Assembly (NCBI GenBank): GCA_019239425.1
Contig: JAFAZX010000074.1
Coordinates: 1-50,732, forward strand
DNA length: 50,732 nucleotides
DNA from: Acidobacteriota bacterium
GTDB taxonomy: Bacteria; Acidobacteriota; Blastocatellia; Pyrinomonadales; Pyrinomonadaceae
Direction of reading: 5' to 3'
Each line of letters starts with the position of its first letter. Position 1 is the first letter of the stretch. This document shows, piece after piece, positions 34,222 through 40,764 of this stretch. The translations under genes were made by a program, and so were the position numbers. The notes beneath the pieces were generated by a model. That model saw only the letters and a list, made by a program, of their open reading frames with translations, searched no databases and was not told the DNA's origin.

Positions 34222-34317
34222 ATGGTGAATGGTAAATCGTGAATAGATAAAAGCTCCGCTGCCGTCACTTCACCATTTACCATTCACCATTTACCATTCA
34301 CCATTTACCATTCACCA
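34217..34317. repeat. Heptad-repeat hairpin (GAATGGT type) before gatC
   Basis: The left arm 34217-34246 (AGTAAATGGTGAATGGTAAA start, containing the upstream stop) pairs with the right arm 34268-34317 (seven units alternating CATTTAC and CATTCAC). The gatC ATG at 34322 follows 4 bases later. Confidence 0.85.
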
Positions 34318-34321
34318 GACC

Positions 34322-34645
34322 ATGCCTATCACCGAATCTGACATCAAGAAGATCGCTTCGCTGGCGCATCTCGAAATTACGGACGAGGAGCTGCGGACGC
34401 TGGCGCCGCAGGTGGCAGCAATCGTCGCCTACGTCGAGCAGTTGAACGAGCTGGACACGAGCGCGGTCGAGCCGGCCATCGGGGGCATGACGCCCGAGGG
34501 CGAGCGCACACGGGCCGTGCGCGAGGACGCCACGCGCCCCTCGCTCGGCCAGGAACTCGCGCTCGAACAGGCGCCCGAGCCCGCGCACGGACACTTCCGC
34601 GTGCCGAAGGTCATCGCCAGCTCGGAAGAGAAAGAGAATTTTTAG
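34322..34645 (+). CDS. gatC: Aspartyl/glutamyl-tRNA amidotransferase subunit C
   Basis: The 107-residue product matches GatC: MPITESDIKKIASLAHLEIT, LAPQVAAIVAYVEQLNELDT and a C-terminal stretch FRVPKVI. GatC wraps the GatA-GatB interface in the complex that amidates Glu-tRNA(Gln) and Asp-tRNA(Asn). gatA follows after 28 bases. No Shine-Dalgarno sequence is seen because a heptad arm occupies that space. Confidence 0.95.
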   Translation: MPITESDIKKIASLAHLEITDEELRTLAPQVAAIVAYVEQLNELDTSAVEPAIGGMTPEGERTRAVREDATRPSLGQELALEQAPEPAHGHFRVPKVIASSEEKENF

Positions 34646-34673
34646 AAGTCCTACCGCGCGACTCTCATCGAAC

Positions 34674-36131
34674 ATGCCTTCATCTGACAGAACCATCGAA
34701 CTCATCTCGTCGGAAATCTCCGGCGGCAAGTCCACGGCTCAGACGGTCGCGGCCCGCTCGCTCGACGCCGCCGAGCGTCTGAACGGGGAACTCAACGCCT
34801 TCCTCCAGATCGACCGCGTGGGCGCGCTCCGCCGCGCGAAGGGTTTGGACGAGGGGGCCGGCGCGGGCGGCGCGCTGCGCGGCGTGCCCGTCGCCCTCAA
34901 GGACAACATCTGCGTGCGCGGGATGCAGGCGACGTGCGGCTCTTCGATCCTCGCGGGCTACCACCCGCCCTACGACGCGACGGTGACCGAGCGCCTCAAC
35001 GCCGCGGGCGCCGTCGTCGTCGGCAAGACCAACTGCGACGAGTTCGCGATGGGCTCCTCGAACGAGAACTCCGCGTACGGCCCGGTGCGGAATCCCTGGG
35101 ACACACGGCGTGTGCCGGGCGGCTCTTCGGGCGGTTCGGCGGCGGCGGTCGCGGCGCGCATCGTGCCCGCGGCGCTCGGCTCCGAGACGGGCGGGAGCGT
35201 GCGCCAGCCCGCCGCGCTCTGCGGCATCGTCGGCGTGAAGCCGACCTACGGCCGCGTCTCGCGCTACGGGCTGGTGGCCTTCGGCTCCTCGCTCGATCAG
35301 GTGAGCGTCTTCGGCCTGACGGTGAGGGACGCCGCGCTCGTCCTCCGGACAATCGCCGGCCGCGACGAGCGCGACTCGACGACCGCCGACGTCGAAGTGC
35401 CCGACTACGTCGCGGGCCTCGGCGGAGATTTGAAGGGCGCGCGCATCGGCGTGCCGCGCGCGCTGTTCGGCGAGGGGCTGGACGCGGACGTGCGCGCGCG
35501 CGTCGAGGGGGCCGTCGACGCCTACCGCGACCTCGGCGCGGAGGTCGTCGACGTGGAGCTGCCGCACGCGAAGTACAGCATCGCCGTCTACTACATCATC
35601 GCGACCGCGGAGGCCTCCTCCAACCTCGCGCGCTACGACGGCGTGCGCTACGGCTTCCGCGCGGAAGACCCGAAGGACTTGCGCGAGATGTACCGCCGCA
35701 CGCGCGAGGAGGGCTTCGGCGCGGAGGTCAAGCGCCGCATCATGCTCGGCACCTACGTCCTCTCCTCCGGCTACTACGACGCCTACTACCTCAAGGCGCA
35801 GCAGGTGCGCACGCTCATCCAGCGCGACTTCCTCAGCGCCTTCGAGACCTGCGACGCGGTGCTGACGCCCACGACGCCGACGCCCGCCTTCCGCCTCGGC
35901 GAGAAGACGGACGACCCGCTCTCGATGTACCTCTCGGACATCTACACCTGCATGGCGAACCTCGCGGGCATCCCCGGCGTGAGCGTCCCCTGCGGCCTCA
36001 CGCCCTCGGGCCTGCCCGTCGGCTTCCAGCTCATGGGCCGCCACTGGGGCGAGCCCGACATCCTCCGCCTCGCACACGCCTACGAACAGGCGCACCCGCT
36101 CGCCGAGCGCCCGGGCGTGATGGCGGAGTGA
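34674..36131 (+). CDS. gatA: Aspartyl/glutamyl-tRNA amidotransferase subunit A
   Basis: The 485-residue amidase-signature enzyme releases ammonia from glutamine for tRNA-dependent amidation. The catalytic triad is seen as Lys in VPVALKDNICVRG (about residue 74), the cis-Ser in VPGGSSGGSAAAVAARI (about 150) and the nucleophile Ser in GSETGGSVRQPAALCG (about 175). The tail LTPSGLPVGFQLMGRHWGEP is family-typical. Length is normal. Its stop codon abuts the next heptad hairpin. gatB is not within this window. Confidence 0.97.
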   Translation: MPSSDRTIELISSEISGGKSTAQTVAARSLDAAERLNGELNAFLQIDRVGALRRAKGLDEGAGAGGALRGVPVALKDNICVRGMQATCGSSILAGYHPPYDATVTERLNAAGAVVVGKTNCDEFAMGSSNENSAYGPVRNPWDTRRVPGGSSGGSAAAVAARIVPAALGSETGGSVRQPAALCGIVGVKPTYGRVSRYGLVAFGSSLDQVSVFGLTVRDAALVLRTIAGRDERDSTTADVEVPDYVAGLGGDLKGARIGVPRALFGEGLDADVRARVEGAVDAYRDLGAEVVDVELPHAKYSIAVYYIIATAEASSNLARYDGVRYGFRAEDPKDLREMYRRTREEGFGAEVKRRIMLGTYVLSSGYYDAYYLKAQQVRTLIQRDFLSAFETCDAVLTPTTPTPAFRLGEKTDDPLSMYLSDIYTCMANLAGIPGVSVPCGLTPSGLPVGFQLMGRHWGEPDILRLAHAYEQAHPLAERPGVMAE

Positions 36132-36254
36132 GCAGTAGGCAGTAGGCAGTCGTTCCCGGCCTTTCAAGGCCGGGCTACACTCAAGCGCCGCCGACGCGGC
36201 GGACTACCCACGACCCCGGACTAACTGCCTACTGCCGTCTGCCTACTGCCTACC
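36132..36254. repeat. Heptad hairpin (GTAGGCA type) enclosing a dispersed palindrome
   Basis: The left arm 36132-36150 and right arm 36224-36254 are made of GCAGTAG units. Inside lie a perfect palindrome around CCCGGCCTTTCAAGGCCGGG (36155-36174) and a GCCGCC/GGCGGC stem. The internal segment recurs at 44723-44771, so it is a separate dispersed repeat nested in the hairpin. Confidence 0.8.
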
Positions 36255-36346
36255 GTTTTCCGGGCGTATCCTTTCGGCGGTTCCGGGTAATAATAGTCAG
36301 CAAGGCGAGTTCTGAAGGAGGGGGCGCCGTCCTCGCGCCCCGTCGG

Positions 36347-36928
36347 ATGACGGACGAAAAGCTCCTGCACAAAGCCGGCCGCGGCGACGAGGCGGCCTTC
36401 CTCGCGCTCTACGAAAGGCACCGCGACACGGTCTTCCGCTTCGCCTTCCGGATGCTCGGCTCGGCCGCGCTCGCCGAGGAGGTGACGCACGACTGCTTCC
36501 TCTCGCTCGTGCGCCGCCCCGACGCCTTCGACCCCGCGCGCGCCGCCCTGCGCACGTACCTCTACGCCGCCGTGCGCAACCTCTCGGCCAAGCACCTGCG
36601 CCGGCACGGCGGCGAGTTCCCTTTCGAAGACCTCGAAGACGAACCCGAAGCCGAGGAGCGCGAAAGCCCCCTCGGCCGCCTGCTCGACGCGGAGCTGTCC
36701 GAGGAGGTGCGCAAGGCCGTCATGGCGCTCCCCGAGTTGCAGCGCGAGGTCATCGCGCTCGTCGAGTTCGAGGAGCTTTCGCTCGCGGAGACGGCCGCGG
36801 TCGTCGGCGCGGACGTGGGCACCGTCAAGTCGCGTCTGCACCGCGCGCGCAGGCGCCTGCGGCGCGCCCTCGCCTTCTACTTTAAAAGTGACCGCGGGAT
36901 CGCCCGCGCGGGGAAGGTCGGAAGATGA
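36347..36928 (+). CDS. ECF-type RNA polymerase sigma factor
   Basis: The 193-residue product has sigma region 2 (FLALYERHRDTVFRFAFRML, then AEEVTHDCFLSLVRRPDAFD) and region 4 (LPELQREVIALVEFEELSLA and VGTVKSRLHRARRRLR), with no region 3. The acidic linker between them (EDLEDEPEAEERE) is normal for the class. It should direct polymerase to an extracytoplasmic stress regulon. Its stop overlaps the start of the next gene (ATGA), which has the layout of an anti-sigma factor. Confidence 0.95.
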   Translation: MTDEKLLHKAGRGDEAAFLALYERHRDTVFRFAFRMLGSAALAEEVTHDCFLSLVRRPDAFDPARAALRTYLYAAVRNLSAKHLRRHGGEFPFEDLEDEPEAEERESPLGRLLDAELSEEVRKAVMALPELQREVIALVEFEELSLAETAAVVGADVGTVKSRLHRARRRLRRALAFYFKSDRGIARAGKVGR

Positions 36929-37587
36929 GTGACGAGAAGAGACAGACGCGGCTCCTGCCGTTCCGCCTCCGCCGCGCCTCGCGTGCGGACGCGGGCGCGC
37001 ACGGCGAGGAAGACTTTTCGGCCGACGCAGAGCTGACCGCGCTGCTGCGCACCTGGGAGGCGCCGGCGCAGGACTCGGGCGCGCGGGCGCGCCTGCTCGC
37101 GGACTTCCGCGCGGGCGCCCGAAGACCCCCGCTCTGGCGCCGCGCGCTCGACGCGCAGGTGCGCGTGCCGCTGCCCGTCGCGGCGTGCCTGGGGGTTGCG
37201 CTCCTCGGCTCGGTCTACGTGCTCGGCACGCGCGCCACGAACGCGCGCGCCGTGGCGCCGGCCGTTCCGGCGGAGGCGTCGGCGCAGGCCGTCCGCGTCG
37301 TGGAGGTGCCGGTCGTGCAGGAGCGCGTGGTGACGCGCACGGTCTACGTCGAGAAGAGAAGGCGTGACGAAGGGCAGGCCGCCCCGCCCCGTCAGGACGA
37401 GCGCGAGGAGTTGGCGCGGCGCGACGACAAGAACGAGAGGCGCGTCGAGACTCAACCAGGCCGCGAACCCGCCCGGGGTCAGGAGACGCACGCCGGCTAC
37501 TACACGCGCGTGGACATGAACGACTTCCAGCCCACCAACGAAGTGAAGTTGCGCATCGTGAGTCGAGGTGGCACCGATGAGAAGTAG
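36925..37587 (+). CDS. Single-pass membrane protein, putative anti-sigma factor
   Basis: The 220-residue product has a cytoplasmic N-terminal part (1-75, with AELTALLRTWEAPAQD resembling the helical start of anti-sigma factors), one membrane helix (about 81-101) and an extracytoplasmic Arg/Glu/Gln-rich tail with a coiled-coil-like stretch (VQERVVTRTVYVEKRRRDEG). No zinc-binding HxxxCxxC is present, so if it is an anti-sigma factor it is of the non-zinc kind. The translational overlap with the sigma gene is the main evidence. Its 3' end overlaps the next gene by 11 bases. Confidence 0.65.
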   Translation: MSDEKRQTRLLPFRLRRASRADAGAHGEEDFSADAELTALLRTWEAPAQDSGARARLLADFRAGARRPPLWRRALDAQVRVPLPVAACLGVALLGSVYVLGTRATNARAVAPAVPAEASAQAVRVVEVPVVQERVVTRTVYVEKRRRDEGQAAPPRQDEREELARRDDKNERRVETQPGREPARGQETHAGYYTRVDMNDFQPTNEVKLRIVSRGGTDEK

Positions 37588-38680
37588 TTGGAAGGCCGTC
37601 GCGCTGCTGCTCCTCTGCCTCGCGGCGCCGGCCGCGGCCGACAGCCCGGCGGCGGCGCGCACGGACACGCAGGACGGCAAGTCGCGCCTCATCGTCCCGC
37701 TGGAGAGCGGCGCCTTCGTCGTCATCCGCACGGAGTCCTCGCCGGCCGAGGGCGGCGAGGCGGCGAGCGTCCTCGCCGAGTCGGAGGACAAGCCGAACCT
37801 CCTCCACCGAGTCTTCGTCGACAGCAAGAACCAGCTCTTCTTCGGCTACGAGCTTCTGGTCGAGCGCGCCGCGGAGTCGCGCTACTTCTGGGTCACGGTG
37901 CGCGCCCTGAGCGAAGACTACCTGCGCGAGTTGCAGGCGCGCCCCTCCTTCCGCGGCCGCCGCCTGCACCCCTCTTACAACGCCACGGCCTTCCCGGCCT
38001 CGCCGCAGTTCCTGCGCGACGGCGACACCTTCGCGCTCGACGTGTTCCAGAACCCGCGGACGGGGACGAAGATCGTGGACGTGGTGCAGGTCTCGCTCAA
38101 AGACCCGAGCGTGCGGCAGGCCGCGAGCGACGTGCCGCGCGACTTCTCGCCCGAGGACGTGCAGCTCAAAGTCTCCGACTACAAGCTGAAGGTCAACGGC
38201 GAGACGGTCTACCGCAGCACGGGCGGCTGCGCCGGCCCCGTCATCTGGTTCTCGTTGGGCGACCACGGCCGCTTCGTCTTCTCGCTGGTCGAGCGGCCGG
38301 GCTACGAGTTCAAGAAGGTCGGCGCGGTGCGCAACAACGTCGTCTCGTTCGAGTGGGGCGGCGACAAGTACGAGTGGGAGTCGAGCCTGCCCGTAGTCGG
38401 CGCAGGCGGCAACTGGAACCTCTGGGTGCTGCACGACCCGGACTACCGCGTAGACCTCTTCGAACAGCCCGCGCCGCCGCCCGGCGCCGACCCGGAAAGG
38501 ACTCTCACGCAGAGGGCGGAGGAGGCCGCGCGCCGCGTGAGGCAGCGCGGCACGCAGGCCGAGTACGGCGCGCCGTCCGCGCCACAGGATTCGCAGACGC
38601 CCCGGCGCGCGAGCCGGACGCGCGTCGTCATCGGCTCGGCCGACGGCGTCGAAAACCTTTTCCCCAGACAGCAGAAGTAA
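37577..38680 (+). CDS. Secreted protein of unknown function in the ECF operon
   Basis: The 367-residue product begins with a signal peptide (MRSSWKAVALLLLCLAAPAA). The mature part is a soluble beta-rich protein with SRLIVPLESGAFVVIRTESS, FFGYELLVERAAESRYFWVT, VQVSLKDPSVRQAASDVPRD and VIWFSLGDHGRFVFSLVERP. A Pro/Arg-rich tail follows from about residue 300. No family is recognised. It overlaps the putative anti-sigma gene and so belongs to the sigma operon; it may sense or respond to an envelope signal (inference). GAGGTGG precedes ATG 37577. Confidence 0.75.
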   Translation: MRSSWKAVALLLLCLAAPAAADSPAAARTDTQDGKSRLIVPLESGAFVVIRTESSPAEGGEAASVLAESEDKPNLLHRVFVDSKNQLFFGYELLVERAAESRYFWVTVRALSEDYLRELQARPSFRGRRLHPSYNATAFPASPQFLRDGDTFALDVFQNPRTGTKIVDVVQVSLKDPSVRQAASDVPRDFSPEDVQLKVSDYKLKVNGETVYRSTGGCAGPVIWFSLGDHGRFVFSLVERPGYEFKKVGAVRNNVVSFEWGGDKYEWESSLPVVGAGGNWNLWVLHDPDYRVDLFEQPAPPPGADPERTLTQRAEEAARRVRQRGTQAEYGAPSAPQDSQTPRRASRTRVVIGSADGVENLFPRQQK

Positions 38681-38789
38681 GAACCCTTAAGTCTCCCCAC
38701 GAAGGGCCTGACGACACGGACTCAACTCCCCTTGCGTCCGCACGGCCGACGTGTATCCGGCCGCCACAGAACAAAGGAGAAACACCCGC

Positions 38790-40076
38790 ATGAAAACCCG
38801 CGCCCTCTTCACGCTCAACGCGCTCTTTCTCTCGCTGCTCGTTTTCAACTCGACCGCGGACGCGCAGGAGCAGGAAGTGCCGAAGTTAGAGATCGGCGTC
38901 CAGTACTCTCCGCTCTCGATCAACCTGCCGGTCTTCGGCGGCACCGAAACGGCCTTGGGCTTCGGCGGCCGCGTTACGTACAACTTCAACAACTACTTCG
39001 CCGTCGAGGCCGAGGGGAACCTCTTCCCCTCCGACCTCTCGTCGCGCTACACGACGGGCGGCGCCTCTGAGCAGTTGCAGGCGGGCCTCAAGGCGGGCAA
39101 GCGCTGGAAGCGCTTCGGCCTCTTCGCCAAGGCGCGCCCCGGCCTCGTCAGCTTCGGCGACACGGTCAGGCCCGAGCTGGTCACAATAAGCGGGACGACC
39201 GTGACCCAGTTCCAGCACGAGCGCAAGACGCACTTCTCGATGGACGTGGGCGGGGTGCTGGAGTTCTACCCTTCGCGCCGCATGCTCGTCCGCTTCGACG
39301 CGGGCGACACCATCATCCGCTACGGCGCGCACGACGAGAGTTTCTTCGGAACGTCGCCGTCCGTCTTCCGCGTCGGCCCGGAGGTGCAGCACAACTTCCA
39401 GTTCACGGGGGGCATCGGCTTCCGCTTCGGCGAGGGCAGCGGGGACGGGGACTCTTCGCCGGGGCCGTTCGCGGCGGGCGAGCGCGTCAGGCGGTTCGAG
39501 GCCGGCATACAGTTCTCTTCGCTCGCGCTGCGCCTGCCGTCGGACGGCTCTCGCTTCACCGACCGGGGCTCGGGGACGGAGGCGGGCGGGGGCCTGCGCT
39601 TCGGCGTCAACGCGACGAACGACCTCGCCTTCGAGGTCGAAGGGAACTTCTACCCGCGCAAGCGTTACGGCATCGACACGGCGGTCGGCGGCTACCCGTC
39701 GCAGTTGCAGGCGGGCGTGAAGTACGGGCGTCGCTTCGAGCGCTTCGGCGTCTTCGGCAAGGCGCGTCCCGGCCTCGTCCACTTCAGCCGGGTCGAGGAG
39801 GTGACGGGCTACGACCCGGTCGTCTTCGGGAGTCAGACCTTCTTCTTCCCCAACTTCAGGAGTGTGAGCAAGACCTACTTCTCGATGGACTTGGGCGGCG
39901 TCTTCGAGTTCTACCCCTCGAAACGTCTCCTGACGCGCTTCGACGTGGGCGACACGATGATCCACTACCCAGACCGCGACAACCCCACGACCTTCACCGG
40001 CACCCCGCCCCTGCGCCTCCCCGCCGAGCTGCGCCACAACCTGCAGGTCACGGCCGGCCTCGGCTTCAGGTTTTAG
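38790..40076 (+). CDS. Outer-membrane beta-barrel protein with internal duplication
   Basis: The 428-residue product has a signal peptide (through ADAQE) and two similar beta-barrel domains at about 31-213 and 234-428. Both contain the series KARPGLV, then FSMDVGGVLEFYPSRRMLVR or FSMDLGGVFEFYPSKRLLTR, and end in GIGFRF or GLGFRF. The last residue is Phe, as needed for outer-membrane insertion. Each half has the amphipathic strand pattern and length of an 8-stranded OmpA/OmpW-like barrel, so the protein is either two linked barrels or one larger barrel. GGAGAAACACCCGC precedes ATG 38790. It lies just downstream of the ECF operon and could be a target of it. Confidence 0.82.
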   Translation: MKTRALFTLNALFLSLLVFNSTADAQEQEVPKLEIGVQYSPLSINLPVFGGTETALGFGGRVTYNFNNYFAVEAEGNLFPSDLSSRYTTGGASEQLQAGLKAGKRWKRFGLFAKARPGLVSFGDTVRPELVTISGTTVTQFQHERKTHFSMDVGGVLEFYPSRRMLVRFDAGDTIIRYGAHDESFFGTSPSVFRVGPEVQHNFQFTGGIGFRFGEGSGDGDSSPGPFAAGERVRRFEAGIQFSSLALRLPSDGSRFTDRGSGTEAGGGLRFGVNATNDLAFEVEGNFYPRKRYGIDTAVGGYPSQLQAGVKYGRRFERFGVFGKARPGLVHFSRVEEVTGYDPVVFGSQTFFFPNFRSVSKTYFSMDLGGVFEFYPSKRLLTRFDVGDTMIHYPDRDNPTTFTGTPPLRLPAELRHNLQVTAGLGFRF

Positions 40077-40082
40077 AAGGGA

Positions 40083-40158
40083 TTCACCACAGAGACACAG
40101 AGGCACAGCTTGTTGAGTTATATCTCTTCAAGCTGTGCCTCTGTGTCTCTGTGGTGAA
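40083..40158. repeat. Octamer-repeat hairpin (NCACAGAG family), copy 4
   Basis: A 30-bp perfect inverted repeat: left arm 40083-40112, right arm 40129-40158. It fills the space between two convergent genes. Confidence 0.9.
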
Positions 40159-40159
40159 C

Positions 40160-40642
40160 CTATTTTTCCAAACGCGTCCGAGCTTTGGTGAGGAAGGCCT
40201 GGAGCATCTCGGTGACACCCTTCTGGAGTGCGGCGCTGAGGCGGCCTTCGCCCGCGAGGGCGGCGAGCGTGTGCAGCTCGCGGGCGCTCTTGCGGCGCAG
40301 CTCGACGCGCTGCTCGATGCGTATGCGCGTGGTCTCGCCGCGCGGCTCGAAGCTGGCGGCGTAGCGCAGGAAGTTCTGGCTCTCGCCGACGGCCGGACTC
40401 CACTCGATGCGCGTCGGCTCGTCCACGGACTTGCGCACCGAGAACGCCTGCCGGATGGCGCCGACGACGGGGACGTCCGCGCGTATGAGCCAGCGCGCGA
40501 TGCCCCGCGCGTCGGCCGTGATGCGCTCGACGCCCGGCATCAGCTCGACAAAATTCTTGAGGTCGCCGAAGAACTCGCGCGCCGCCTCCGCGCTCGTCCG
40601 CCACTCCACCTGCTCGCTGAATCCCGCCCTGAGTTGGAACAT
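40160..40642 (-). CDS. SRPBCC-superfamily protein
   Basis: The 160-residue product has the layout of START/polyketide-cyclase-like (SRPBCC) proteins: a first strand with FSEQVEWRTSAEAAREFFGD, NFVELMPGVERI, central strands with TRIEWSPAVGESQNFLRYAA and ETTRIRIEQRVELRR, and a long C-terminal helix (GRLSAALQKGVTEMLQAFLT). These proteins bind hydrophobic ligands; no substrate is evident. On the minus strand its start codon lies 2 bases from a heptad hairpin that spans the gap from the upstream M14 gene, so its expression may depend on read-through past that element. Confidence 0.7.
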   Translation of the reverse strand: MFQLRAGFSEQVEWRTSAEAAREFFGDLKNFVELMPGVERITADARGIARWLIRADVPVVGAIRQAFSVRKSVDEPTRIEWSPAVGESQNFLRYAASFEPRGETTRIRIEQRVELRRKSARELHTLAALAGEGRLSAALQKGVTEMLQAFLTKARTRLEK

Positions 40643-40644
40643 GA

Positions 40645-40764
40645 TTGGTGAATGGTAAATGGTAAATGGTGAATAGTGAACCGCTCAGTCCGGGTTGAGA
40701 TGCGCGGCCCTCAAGGCGCGTTGGCGAAAACCTTACATTTACTATTCACCATTCACCATTCACT
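40645..40764. repeat. Heptad-repeat hairpin (GAATGGT type) between two minus-strand genes
   Basis: The arms 40645-40680 (GGTGAATGGTAAATGGTAAA) and about 40735-40764 (CTATTCACCATTCACCATTC) are inverted around a 54-nt loop. One end overlaps the M14 gene's stop region and the other ends 2 bases before the SRPBCC start codon. Confidence 0.8.

Noticed and set aside
36221..38434. 737-codon minus-strand ORF
   Set aside because: Antisense shadow of the sigma factor operon, with low-complexity Arg/Ala/Pro composition and no recognisable fold.
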